Positions 35,568 through 47,606 of a stretch of 64,000 bases of DNA are shown piece by piece (positions within the stretch are counted from its first letter, which is position 1; every line of letters begins with the position of its first letter). The stretch comes from Ehretia macrophylla (lineage: Eukaryota; Streptophyta; Magnoliopsida; Boraginales; Ehretiaceae), in NCBI GenBank assembly GCA_037974665.1, contig CM075765.1, positions 16,549,501-16,613,500 on the forward strand, written 5' to 3'. The position numbers and the translations under genes were made by a program. The notes below the pieces were generated by a model. That model was given only the letters and a program-made list of their open reading frames with translations, was not told the origin of the DNA and ran no database searches.

Positions 35568-37550
35568 TAAGATAATTATCTTATTTACTCGTATATAATG
35601 AAAATCAGATACCACTAAATTTTTCAAACACGTTTTCTTTCATTTAGGACTTTTTTTTTTTTGCTTCGTTAATGCTCTAAGATGAATTACAAATACAAAT
35701 TTTTTCTTGTGTGCATATAGATCTCCGGAATATGGGGTTGCTTACACAAACCATAAGTCAAAAAATGTACACAACTAAAATAATGAACTCAATTCATGAG
35801 AATTTTTTTGGAATGGAACACAACAACTACACTAAAATCTCTTCAGTTTAATGAACACCAAATAATGACCATAAATTATCTTTCAGGAGCCTGCTAGAAT
35901 TGTGCTGCTATAACAAGCACCATTAAAGAAAGAAAATAACAAACATGACGCCATTATCATAACATGTCGCCATCAAGAAAAGCTACAAACTACATCTACT
36001 AATATCAAATTCATCGTATTTTTCTCCTTAGTCGTATGGTCCCACAACCATTTAAGGCTAAATGCTTTCATTCCATCTTAAGGAGTGATATTCTTCTATG
36101 ACCGTTATTGTTAATTCTTAGTCGAACTTCATAGATGCAGTTCCTTTCTGAAGTCTTCGTATTTTTTTCATCCTGCAAGAAAATTATATGTAAATCTTCA
36201 ATTCGAATAAATTTTCAATAACTTAATACCCAAAAAAGGACACGAGCCCACATTTAACACTTGGAAGAAAAATATATAGGTGGATGTCGGTCTTTCAAAG
36301 CCGTAGTAGAATGCGTCGTGCTCTCTTCCTCTTCTTTGTGGAAAAGTTGTAGATGGATCCATAAGCTTGCTTGCTTGTGTCCTCACCCTCATTAAAAAAT
36401 TAAAACGTGTATGTCAAATCATACACCATATATCAATTTATCAAAACTTTCCCATCATATAAAACACAATTCTTCACATGATATTCACGTAGAAAATGGA
36501 GAGAATATTCACATAAAGTAATCTGCACATGATATCACCCGAGTGAGAATATTCACATAACGTAAGATATCACAAACCAAATAGTACACAACAATAGAAA
36601 TCTAGAGCAACCATTAACCATTTGATAAACGTCATGCATGTCTACCATGCCCAGAATTCCAATAGTTTTGCAAATGTTAGGAAAATTCAATGCTTGGCCC
36701 CATATGTTAAGTGACACCATTATTTTTCAACAACTATTGAATTCGAATGCAAATAAGTTTATTGATATTTCAATGGCTTGCAAATTCAAAATGAAACATG
36801 GACTAGAAAATGTAATGAAAACCTATTGCAAAAAGCTGAATACAAAAACCTATCACTTTCTCCTTACTGTTGCTTTTGAACATGTAAAATCCCAATAGAC
36901 CATTTTGGTTTTAAACGCCAAACGCCACAGTACAAAGAACTCATTTTGGACAATCAAATGATACTACACACTATCATGTACAAAAATAATTTGATAATCT
37001 CTAGAGATAATGCATACTACCACAAACATAAAAAATTTGATAATCAAATGACAAATAAAATAGTGCAAATAAACGAAAAGTACGAGATCCAAAATCATAA
37101 CACAAAAAAATAAAAAACATACCATAAATTGGCGTGTGCACCGAATCTTGACTTGCAATGGACAACAAATCAGTTAAGTATACCATAAAAGGATTAACAT
37201 GATGCCTACAACCAAATTTTCCTAAATAAATAGTGAGAAAATTGTCGGAAAATTGAATTTTAACCTGAAACAAACGAGGAAAGCTTGAGGCGACAAGGGG
37301 TAGAAAGAGATGAGAGAGAATAAAAGGAGATTAAGAGGGGTGCACCGTCTATTCCAAGGGTTAAACAAATGATAGAGAACAACAATAGAAAAAAAGGATA
37401 AAAGACAAACAAATGAGATGTGGTGGGTTGAGTTGCGGCGCTGAGACGAAGGGAGAGAATAGAGATGAAAGCTTGTGTTTTGTTGGTTTTAAGCCATTGA
37501 ATGTACTAGGGTTAAACAAGGACATGAAGGAAAATTTATTTAATTTTAAG
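35568..37550. other. Intergenic region, possible minus-strand exons of unknown gene
   Basis: No family is recognisable. On the minus strand two exon-like pieces can be read. One is 36392-36292 (RTQASKLMDPSTTFPQRRGR...). The other follows an AG near 36178 and runs to about 36124 (MKKIRRLQKGTASMKFD then stop). A pyrimidine-rich stretch ending TTTGTTTCAG lies near 37266 on the same strand. Spacing and splice sites are only weakly consistent. The + strand ORF at 36638-36898 is AT-rich and unassigned. I do not claim a gene. Confidence 0.25.
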
Positions 37551-38476
37551 ATGGAATGCACTAGACCCCCTGTGGTTAGGCATAAATGCATCGGTACCCC
37601 CTGTATTTCAAAAATTAGTATAAGTAGTCCTTGTATTTTAGTAAAAGTGTAGATTACCTCATTGTCGTCCAAAAAATCATTAGTATTGACGGATGGTGAC
37701 ATGAACGCGCTTATTATGCAAATGGGCTGTTGTTTTGATGTACATGTGAGCAAAATGTATTGATTATTGGACATAAATGTCCTTTGAAAAAAAAAAACAA
37801 AAAACATCATCTTTCCCGTCAACACCCTCCCACCCCCCAACCCCACCCCCACCAAGCCCATTACCCCACCCCGTGAGTCCCTACCCCGCTAGCCTGCCAC
37901 TCCACCCCCCCCCACCCCCCCCCCCTCCCACTCTTTGTTGGCAATAAAATCTAGGTAAACACAATTTTATTTTTGTGTATATATATATATATATATATAC
38001 ACACAAAAATTTGAGGGAAATTTCAGAGGAACCCATTTTGTGAAACAACCAAAACCAGACACAACATGTGTATAAAACACATTTTAATCACTATAATGAT
38101 ATGTTCACATGGTAATATGACTCCCAAAATTGAAATTAGTGTTGAGGACCTATGAAAAATTATGCAAAAAATGCTATTTTTGGTTGCCAAGTCAGTGAGT
38201 CCCGACCCATTTGGAAATTTGGAATGATGAACTGAATGTGTATGAATTGCTTAATAAGTTGCAATTAATGGCCCAAACGGTTTTGGTAGAAAATCAATCA
38301 AGGGCTTGAAATTAATTTCGAAGATTTTGATGAGAATGAATTTGTGGGTTGGTTATGAAAAGTTTGAGTGAGGAGTGATGAAGTTCTTGGAAGAATTGGC
38401 GGCAAGGGAAGGCGGAGACGGCGATGGCGACAACGACGTCAACGTCAAGCAGGTGAGGAAAGGCGCGACGTTGGTG

Positions 38477-38552
<76 letters not shown>

Positions 38553-38743
38553 GTGTAAATAAACAAAAGGGGAAGAGGCATTTATGTCTTTTCAGACGTT
38601 CTGTTAATTAACTGGACAAAAATATGGATAGAGGGTACGTTTGCACTTTTACCAAAACATAGGGACTACTTATGCTAGTTTTTGAAATACAAGGAGCACC
38701 GATGCACTTATGCCTAACCACAGGGGGGTCTGGTGCATTTCAC
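37551..38743. mobile_element. Long-TIR (Mutator-like) element with C-rich and TA-repeat interior
   Basis: Both arms, read inward, contain AATGCACTAGACCCCC or AATGCACCAGACCCCC, then CTGTGGTTAGGCATAA, TGTATTTCAAAAA and ATAAGTAGTCC, about 110 bp in all. The interior contains a C-rich stretch (37815-37930), a GC-rich coding-looking patch at 38368-38470 (KFLEELAAREGGDGDGDNDV) and a TA microsatellite. No clean target duplication. The patch could be a captured host fragment but matches no protein I know. Confidence 0.65.
38478..38546. repeat. (TA)n microsatellite
   Basis: About 34 uninterrupted TA units. Open frames through it give only IYIYIY repeats and are artefacts. Shorter TA runs also occur at about 25995-26015, 30323-30343 and 37978-37998. 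Confidence 0.95.
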
Positions 38744-38849
38744 TTTATTAATATGTAAACTTTTCTCTTTTTAGCTTTATCAAATACTATTCCATTTTCT
38801 ATCTCTCAATTATCACTTTCCATATGTACGTATGCTTAGTTAATATGGT

Positions 38850-39235
38850 GCGAGGGGACAATCAATGGTGGTGTGGTCACACCAATCATACAAAGCACAC
38901 CTCTCATAGGTGCAAGGGATAGGGGCGGGGAATCTACCACTATAAGTCCAATGATTGAGTTTATACATGGTTCACATAGGAAAAATTAACAACAAATAAT
39001 GCTACAACCCAATCAACAAATGAAATCCCCTATGGAAGGCCTAACACCTAAGCATATAACGAAAAACTAAAAAACTAAAAAAAAAAAAAAGAAAAGCAGA
39101 CAACTACTTACCACAATCCTAATACTAGCAATAAAAGCAAAATAAATCAAAAAAAATTAAAAACATGAAATCAAACTACCAAACACAAAAACACACAAAG
39201 ATTCACTGTGTCTCCCCAACAACGGCGCCAAAAAC
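38850..39235 (-). mobile_element. Internal leader of an Athila-like element, with primer-binding site
   Basis: Reading on the minus strand from the LTR end at 39236, six bases are followed by TGGCGCCGTTGTTGGGGA (39230-39213). This closely resembles the tRNA-Asp-type primer-binding site of Athila elements. The rest of the leader decays into A-rich DNA toward 38850 and then meets unrelated sequence, so the body of the element has been lost. Confidence 0.75.
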
Positions 39236-39296
39236 TTGATTGTTTCCTTGGTGTATGAAAAATTAAAGTGCAAAACTACCAAGTTTAACTTGCAAG

Positions 39297-42200
39297 TGCC
39301 ACACCCCAACCCCTCACGGAGCCAGGACTCATATTCACTCCACTAGCATTAACCCAAACTTAACCTTGGGCACGAAAAATGAAAGAAAAATGACATGGTC
39401 TCCCCTATTTTTAGGCCAAATCACATACCTGCACTCATAAGAAATGAACCACAACACATGATATAACATTCATAAACACAATTTTTCAGATTCCTAAGGC
39501 CATTCGAGCCTTCTATTAGCAAAAATGAAACATACAAGCATGTATTCTTATAAGCTATTGAAATATTATGTTATAAAACCAGTTATCATACCACTCTAAT
39601 CTTATCTATTTAATTAATTTAGAATTTAAATTCCATTCAACCTTCCACAAGCTTAACAACATACAAATTAATACAAGCCATCAACAACTTAAAATAACTC
39701 CATACAAACCAAAAAATTAACCAATATATACAACATATATCACACAACATCCACCTTGAACTACTATAGACAAGCTAACACAACCACGCAAGGAAACTCT
39801 GAGCCTTTTTCTCCCCGGATTTCCAGAGGAGCAGAAACTGTCTTACCTGAAAAGTGTTAGAAAAGAGGGGTGATCATATAACATATGTATACTCAGTGAG
39901 GGATGGAATAAACGGGAAGCTTTTGAAAATCATTTTCGTGCAATGCATATAAGGCATGCAAATAGCATTTAACTAAGCATTATAAGCTATGCGGAAAGCT
40001 ACATTAACATGATAAGCTTTAAGGCATTAAGAACTCTAAAACATTAGCTAAACATTTATGAACACAAGGATTTATCATTATATGCTAACACTTGAAACAT
40101 TAATATTGAGGCACTAACATTATAAGCATTAAAACATTAATCACTAAATAAACACTTTAAAAAACATATCGCTAACCCCATGGAATGCTCCGTCCATGCG
40201 GGTTCACTTCTCTTTCGCTACGCTTCTCTTTCTCTTTCACTTCACTTGCCGGTATCACTTATCGCTCCATTGGGTGTACTCCGGATGTACCCCAATCTTA
40301 CGACCCCGTCCATGGAACGCTCCGTCCATGCGACTAGGGACTAGTCCTCGGCGAGTTAGCATCCACTGGCAAGCCCACTGTCGCCCAGTGAATGATCACC
40401 ACATCTGGGCCGATGCCTAAGGTTGCAACCTTCGCTACGCTGAATACTCGTTAGCATTGTTAGTTCGCTGGAGACAGTTTATAGCACGTAACACATTGGA
40501 GCACTTGGACATTTAAGCATAATAAATACACATAAGTGAGAAGTGACAAAAGAGGCCACTCTCATGCACAAAGCACTATCATGCTCTAAGTTCGCTAAAC
40601 ATGTGCTACTACACATTAAAGTTCAATATCATGCTTTAGAAAATATTAAACATGCACCTCTTATACTAAGTTTAAATGACATGCCTTTCTTTAATTAAAA
40701 GTTAAGAAGCATCTTTTGAAGGCAACATTACACATAATTTAACAAGCTAACACTTATATAACGCTCAACCACTAAAATATTCTTTTTTTTGAAAACTCAA
40801 AAACATTTCGTATTTTACATGGCTTAAAGAGATTCCTTATTTACAACCATGACATATAGCATTTAGCAAAATAAAGCACTTATAATGTACATAGGAATGA
40901 TCCCCCACCTTGGATTAGGCTAACTATGCAAGAGAAAGCTAGATTCACTCCAATCCTCCTGGAATTAGCTCGAATGGCAAACCCTAATTTATTCATATAA
41001 GTACAACACCTTAGCAACAACTATACCAAGTTCTTTCACAAAACACTACTTCACAAGTTCATTAAAACTTATAGCAACTCAAGGACATTCAACTAACTAA
41101 GTTAGACATTTAAACAACTAACTTAAAATAATCTATTACTCAACTACTAAAACATGCTTTAGAGTTTTTATCATGCATTGCATTCAACCAACAAGAGTTA
41201 CATTCTACATACTTAGGCATTCTTTTGCTTTGACACTACTTAGCTTATCTAACATATCCTGCACACATAATACAATTAGCAAATAATATAACAATATTAA
41301 CAAGACATAAGCATATTCTTAACAAAGTAACCATAATAACAATAATCAACAAGCAATATAAACAAAACAACGGGAATTTAACTATAATCATTCAAATTAA
41401 CAACTAAGTGGACAAGTTACATACTTAACCAATTAAATACATCAGGCATCACTTAATATGCAAATAACCCAAACATTTACTTAACCTCTCTTGAACCTAC
41501 TTAACACTCTTATAAGGCTTGCAAACAAGTGACATCCTAGCACTTAAGCTATGCAATTCACAATCCAACTATACTGATCACTTCTAGCCACTTTATGACA
41601 CCTCTCAACCATGTGAAACCCCGCTTTAACCCGCGATTACCACTTAACCCCAAATAGCCCCTTTGCCCGTTTGTACTATAGCTACCAAATCTGATCACCA
41701 ATTCAATGCCATAAATACATCATAACTACTATCTAGTATATCTAAGACTACCACAATCCTTAAACCAAGCATCTAAGTCCTAATTACACTAATTTCTTCA
41801 TACGCACATAAAGGGCCATAATTTTCAATGATAACGAAACTTAATAAATTTTAACGTACAATCTTTTTAGCATCCCTAGAACCTATATCAAACATTAGAT
41901 TAAGATCTGGAGCAAGCTTTTAAGGGTCTACATGAATAGTGCCTAACATGAACTTTGTTAAATTCAATTCTTACGTACACTACACCAACACATGAAACAA
42001 CCTAAAAAGTATGCTCTATCACTCCTATGAGCACAATCTATAGCATCAAAATGATTTATAGCAAGCATATATAGCATATTCAATTTTTGAACATAAACTA
42101 AATTCAATCAAAATGCAATTTTACCAAAAAACCTCACCAAAACAAGGCTAGGCAAGCAAAGATGAAGCTTTTGGATGGTTTGAATCCACTAAATCAAGCT

Positions 42201-42870
42201 TGGAAGACCCAAAGATCAAACCCTAGAATTTATTTTCTTTTCTTTTCTTTCTTGGCCTTGGCCGAAATTTCCTATGCCTTTTTCTTTGGTTTTTGTTTTG
42301 CTAATATGTGTATATATGTGTATAATAGGTATATATGGTAGATATATTGGTTGGGTCATTGGGTTGGGTTTGAAAATGAGTTTGGGCTTAGGTTTGGTTT
42401 ATGTTAAATGGGTTTAGTTGGGTAATAGGCTCAAATATGCTACTTGAATGTTACTATTCATCTATTGTGTTTAGCAATTATTCTACCTACCTTTCCGATA
42501 TGCTATACACCTAAAATTTGTGAGTGTATGTCCAAAAATAAGTGTATACTTAGGGAAAAATACGGGTTTCATAAAATAAAATGCTTTAATATTTTTTCCC
42601 GGGCTCAAGGTTCATTTTTATATAATGAAAATAAATCTATTAGATGTAGAAAATATCTGCACATAATTTATATAGCAAAATAATAGGTTATTTACATTTT
42701 ATATATTAATTAAACATAGTTTAGTTATTTTTAAAAAAGAATGTAAAAAGTAGTCTACTAAATGAATGCAATTTACTAGATAAGCAAGCAATCATGTAAC
42801 AACACTTAAATAACACATAAATATATGCAAATAGACACAGCTCACTACATGTTAGGTCCATGGTGTTACA
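39297..42870 (-). mobile_element. Solo LTR of 3.6 kb, Tekay/Del-like, inside the Athila-like LTR
   Basis: On the minus strand it begins TGTAACACCATGGACC (42870) and ends GGGTTGGGGTGTGGCA (39297). Flanks are GCAAG (39292-39296) and TCAAG (42871-42875), four of five matching. It carries the GGACGGAGCGTTCCATGGAC and GGGGTCGTAAGATT block (about 40295-40340, minus sense) seen in the LTRs at 27488-31653. No pol or gag is present in it. Confidence 0.75.
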
Positions 42871-43704
42871 TCAAGTGTACAGATATATGCAATATAGTGT
42901 GTTAGAGTACAGGGTCAACTCTTCACAGGGAGGAATCTAAGTGATAAGGTGTGTTCATGTGAAAAGTGGCCTAAAAACGTGAATAAAAGAAAATTTGATT
43001 CATTAATGATGGATTGAAGGAAACTCTAAAGTAAAATTAAACTAGTTAAATCTAACTAAATGGAAGGTGTCAAATCCTAAGATTGGGTCAAATTGGAGAT
43101 GGGTTAAGTCAAGATCCTCGTGTTATGCCTATAAAATTATGTTTGAACTTTATATTTGTATAGTCAAACTAGATTGACCAAGCTACAAGTCTATTTTGTT
43201 GACTTCACCTAGTTAGTCTAAGTCAACAATTCTAGATTTAGGTGTAACTCTATCCATCTAGTCACCCTAAAAGGTCGAGGTGCGGGTTTGTCCAAACGAT
43301 CCTAGGGTCAATTGATTAAGCTAGTGGATAAATCATGGTACAACCTATGATTATTTGAAATTAAGCCCGATTCACATGGATAATTTAATATGCACTAATT
43401 TTGAACCCGCTACAAGCATTATTTCACCCAAAATTGAAGCAATAAAAAATAATCAACAAGCCCCAATTGAATTTACAAGCTAACAAGGTAGAATTATATG
43501 TAAATACTAGCTAGAAACATATTTAAAGTATAAACGCATAATTCATAAGCATTAATAAATAAAACCCAATAAGATCCAAATCATCCAAAGTGAATAAACC
43601 AACGAAATATCCAAATCAAAAAGTCATACATAAATAATAGGCAATAACACTATAGAACTTTCCCTAACCTTTTAATAATTTAGTTCATATCAAATGAAAG
43701 CTAA

Positions 43705-44658
43705 CAGACTGTTTGGAATAAATGAATTCCACAAAATTTTGTGGAATTCATTTGTAAATCTAATTTTTTTTGTTTGGTTGCACCTTTTTAAAAAGTTACA
43801 AATCCATGATTTGCAATTCTTGGATTTGCACAAGCCTTACTCAAATCCGAGCTCAAGAGGTAGAATTTATAAATCCACGTTTTTTAATTCTACTGCTAAT
43901 TCTTTGAGGACAAAACTCCCATCAAGTTTAAGTTATTGACTTTGCAAGGAATAGTAAAAAACTCAAGAAAAAAAAAATGTCTTCCCCACTCTTCTCTCTT
44001 TCACGGCAAAAAAAGAAAAAGCTCAATATCTTTCATTCACTCCTCTTTATTCGTTTAATCTTCTTTGTAAATTTATTCATGATTTTTCTTTTGGGCAATA
44101 TGTATTCTTGTAAAAGAATTTCTAGTTATCACATGCTAATCTTAATATAATCAATATATGTCAATCATAATAAACACTAGATAATGCTTTTATATATGAC
44201 AACCACGCTAAAAAGATTAGTATCATGTTTTTCGTGACTTTGCCGTGGCCGTGTATATGTGTATAGTTGAACTTGAAGTTATTTATTCATGTTAAATTTA
44301 TGGGTGAACTTAAAATTATTATGATTATTTTTTAATGTTTATATTTTTTGAAAATATTTCTTTGCTTTTTTTTTTTAGATTTTTATAATAGTACCAGAAA
44401 TCAATAATTGGTTAAAAAGATAACAGTTATATGATAGTCTAATTACAATTGAATAAAAAAAAGGATATTTAAGTAAAATACATCTATTAATTCCAATTTC
44501 ACATGTGTTCCAAACACAAGTTGAATTTACAAATAACATAATTGACTTAATTTAATTTTACATTTCCAAACAAGAGAATTCATTTGTAAATGAATTCTTC
44601 ATGGAATTCATTTATAAATGAAATGAATTCCACACACGAATTGCTTCCAAACACTATG
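43705..44658. repeat. PIF/Harbinger-like non-autonomous element, TAA target duplication
   Basis: It starts CAGACTGTTTGGAA and ends TTCCAAACACTATG, 12 of 14 terminal bases matching in inverted orientation. TAA is on both sides (43702-43704 and 44659-44661). 954 bp, with further GAATTCATTTGTAAAT inverted copies just inside both ends and no transposase. Confidence 0.8.
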
Positions 44659-45008
44659 TAAAACATGCTAAGAAATAAAGAAAAGTTTTCCCATAAGATT
44701 GGCCTCTTCAATTGCTTGCAAACTCCTAGATTCTTTGCTCCAATTTGTTCACCAATTTCGGATTTGGTAGTAGAAGTAGATGGGTTTGATGAATTTGGGG
44801 CTCAATTGTAGTAGGTAAGTATGTGTAATAGTGTGTGAATGTATGTAGAAGTGTGTGTGTGAGTAGGTATGTGAAAGTGTAGAGAAAAGTGTGTGTGAAT
44901 GTGTGTGGTTAGTGTATGAGTATGTGTGTGTAGGTGGATAGGAATAGATAAGATTGAGTGTGTCAAAAAATGAAGCTTAGCCGTGAAATAAAAATGCTTG
45001 GGTTTGTT

Positions 45009-45462
45009 ATGAAGTGCTTCTTCAGAGCTTTTGTTTACCACCTGTTCAAGCTTTGCTCTTTGTCACATAGAATTTGAAGAATTGGTTGGAAACTTTGTAA
45101 AAGACCGCCAAAAGTGAGCAATTGGACCAAAATCGAGGAGTGGTTTATTTATATTGCAGACTCCACCTCTTTCCAAGTGATTGTTATAAAGTGCTTCTTC
45201 GGAGCTATTGTTTACCACATTTGGAAGGAACGAAACAGACGCTTCTACAAGTCCGAGATGTTTTACGAGGAACAAATTATTGATAACATTATTTTTTATG
45301 TTCGTACGAAATTGTAGAAAATTCGAAAAGTTAGATACTCACTTTTGAACCAGACTATTTGTAGGACCTGAAAGTTAGATGATCGCTCATACTAGTAATT
45401 GTAATGCAATGATGTAAATATTTTTGAATCTAATATACACTGCATGCTTTTAGCAAAAAACA
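45009..45462 (+). mobile_element. 5'-truncated LINE insertion with 18 bp target duplication
   Basis: AAAATGCTTGGGTTTGTT flanks the insert exactly (44991-45008 and 45463-45480). The + strand encodes IVYHIWKERNRRFYKSEM and continues to VRTKL, which fits the end of the zf-RVT region in plant L1-type LINE ORF2. The left 100 bases duplicate part of the same region (AAGTGCTTCTTCAGAGC and AAGTGCTTCTTCGGAGC), showing a rearranged 5' end, as often happens in target-primed insertion. The 3' tail is only weakly A-rich. Confidence 0.8.
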
Positions 45463-45669
45463 AAAATGCTTGGGTTTGTTGGAGTCGTGTCATGGCTGGT
45501 TCATGAGTAAGGCTGTGTGTTTGATAAAGTTCTGAACCGTGTTGGTTGGTTAATTGAGCCGTCAGGTGTGTTGGTGAAGTGAAATGTAGATTGTGAAAAT
45601 AATTTGTGAGGTGTGTGCAAGTGGCGGTCAAATAATGTGCTGAAAGATGGTGCAGTATTCAAGTGGTGA

Positions 45670-45772
45670 GGTGGCAAGTCCTGAGATTTCGAGAAGAAAT
45701 AAGTCTTAACACACATGTGTGAGCTATTAGAATTTAAGAAAAATTAAACCATAACACACGTGTACAACTCAA
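45670..45772 (+). pseudogene. Orphan piece of MATE intron 5
   Basis: The sequence matches the ACACACATGTGTG / ACACACGTGTA block in intron 5 of the intact MATE gene (19903-20021). It is separated from the rest of the broken MATE copy (54824 onward) by the gypsy and CACTA insertions, and marks the site into which the gypsy element inserted. Confidence 0.7.
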
Positions 45773-46119
45773 TGTTATAGTTGATTCCAGCCCAGCTGTG
45801 CGAAGCCTACGGTGTGTGGACCAAAATGAACAAACAGCTACTGGCCCAAGGAGAGGGTCACGCATCAGAACAAGGCCTAGCCACTGGGATGATTTTATGC
45901 CTTTAGCAAATATAGCACCTACAGCTAAGAAGTTTGTTACAACTTTTTTCTGTTAGAAGGAATTCATCCAAGAAGTGCTAGGCACATTACGTCTATATAT
46001 AGGGAATGTTCTCAATGTTGAAGTAATGAAAAATACTCTTATTTTCTCTTAGTTCAATTTTATCTTTTCTTTGCTCTATTTTTGCTCTGTTCTTTTCAGT
46101 CGCAATTACCATCATAACA
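45773..46119 (+). mobile_element. 5' LTR of a Ty3/gypsy (chromovirus-like) element
   Basis: 347 bp beginning TGTTATAGTTGATTCC and ending ACCATCATAACA, with TGTTAT/ATAACA inverted ends. A TATA-like TATATATAGGG lies near 45993. The next bases, ATTGGTGCTTTCGTTGAG, are the leader usual after this LTR type in plant gypsy elements, and gag begins 35 bases downstream. No matching 3' LTR is present. Confidence 0.8.
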
Positions 46120-47606
46120 ATTGGTGCTTTCGTTGAGTTGTTCGTCGGCTTTCATGGTTGACGGCACTCGTTTGAAGTCGCTTGATAATAACATGAAGAA
46201 GGTCCAGGAGGTTACTGAAGCTCATTCTCAACGATTGGATGAGCAGCAGCACTCCATGGGGGAGATCATTTCTAAAATTTCAACGTTAGATGGGAAGCTG
46301 GAGAGGACTTTGAAGCTGTTAAATGACAAACCACCATCACCACCGCCGGCGAGCACCTCACCACTGCCTTCAACCGCCTTCCCACCTCCACTTATCATAC
46401 CCACCTCGGGTCTTCAATTTACCATACCATTTTGCATGCCACCTATTATTTCTTCTTTATTTCATTCGTTGCCGGCACCGGTGGGGTCTTTGGGGATTTC
46501 TAACGGAGTTCAATTTCACGGGGTTAGTGCTCCGTATCCGAGTGTTGTTGTGCCTTCATCGATAGGTTCAATTCAGATTGGGCAACTCAGCCCACAGGGT
46601 CATATTAGCTAGTTGGGTCATATGAGCTCGTTGGATCAGACAGGCCTATCTGCTTTTCAAACTCGTCCTATGAAGTTGGATTTCCCTCGTTTTGATGGCG
46701 ATGATCCGATTGGATAGATCTTTAAGGCAGAACGTTTCTTTGTGTACCATAATACGCCAGATGATCAATGTCTCTTGATTAGTTCTTTTCATATGGATGG
46801 CTGGGCTTTGGCGTGGTTTCAATGGATGAGTAAGAATCGGCAGTTTGTGACTTGGGAACAATTTACCCTTAGAAATTCGTTTCGGCCTAACGGAGTTTGA
46901 GGATCACCAAGGAGCTCTCTCTAAATTAGTTCAGACATCAACAGTTGAACATTATTAAACCCAATATAAGGCTCTTTCTAATCGGACCATGGGCCTGCCT
47001 CTATCGTTTCTGTTGAGTTATTTTGTTGCAGGATTACGTAGCGATGTACAGGCTAAAGTTATGGCCCCTTGTCCAGCAAATCTCACCCAGGCTATTGGGC
47101 TTGCCAAATTGCAGGAAGCAAAGCTTCACACTACAAGATAACAGCCCTGAGGCTACGAAAAATGGCGACGAAAAAATATTTCATAGTCATTTTCAAGAAC
47201 TGGTGACGAAGGGGCGATGAAACGAAATCTTTCATCACCGTTTGGTAGCTAAAATATGCGAAAATTATTTCTTTCAGAAAAAATACAAATGGTCGCCATT
47301 TGGTAGCCAAACAGCGACGAAATAGCAACAATAAAATATAATTATTGATTAATTAGTTATTGGTCGCCATTAGGTTGCCAAATGGCGACCTCCTGGCCAC
47401 CATTATCATTAAATTTTGTTCGCAACTTAATTACAAAAAATAAATGAGAAAAAATAATTATAAAATAAAAAAAAGTATAAATGTGGTCTCCGTTTTGTCG
47501 CTATATAGTAACCAAATGGTGACCAAAAGCAAAATTATTTTTTTTAAAAAAATTTATAAAAAAATAAATTGACAAAAAACAAAAGTTAAACAAATTTTAT
47601 CTTTTG

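Larger units (their letters stand above)
39236..45661 (-). mobile_element. Athila-like LTR broken up by three insertions
   Basis: One end is fixed by the primer-binding site (TGATTGTTTCC at 39236 on the + strand). The other is placed tentatively at 45661 (GCAGTATTCA). Subtracting the solo LTR 39297-42870, the MITE 43705-44658 and the LINE 45009-45462 leaves about 1.4 kb, a usual length for this LTR type. Sequence resumes coherently after the solo LTR (GTACAGATATATGC, then CAGGGTCAACTCTTCACAGGG). The GT-rich part at 44815-44935 belongs to it. The far end is uncertain by some tens of bases. Confidence 0.6.

Noticed and set aside
37361..37861. 166-codon minus ORF
   Set aside because: It crosses the terminal repeat of a TIR element and a C-rich tract, and has no domain-like pattern.
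38312..38611. Three ORFs through the TA microsatellite
   Set aside because: They translate mainly to IY repeats and depend on the microsatellite length.
44802..45041. 79-codon minus ORF rich in HTHT
   Set aside because: Produced by GT-rich simple sequence within an LTR.
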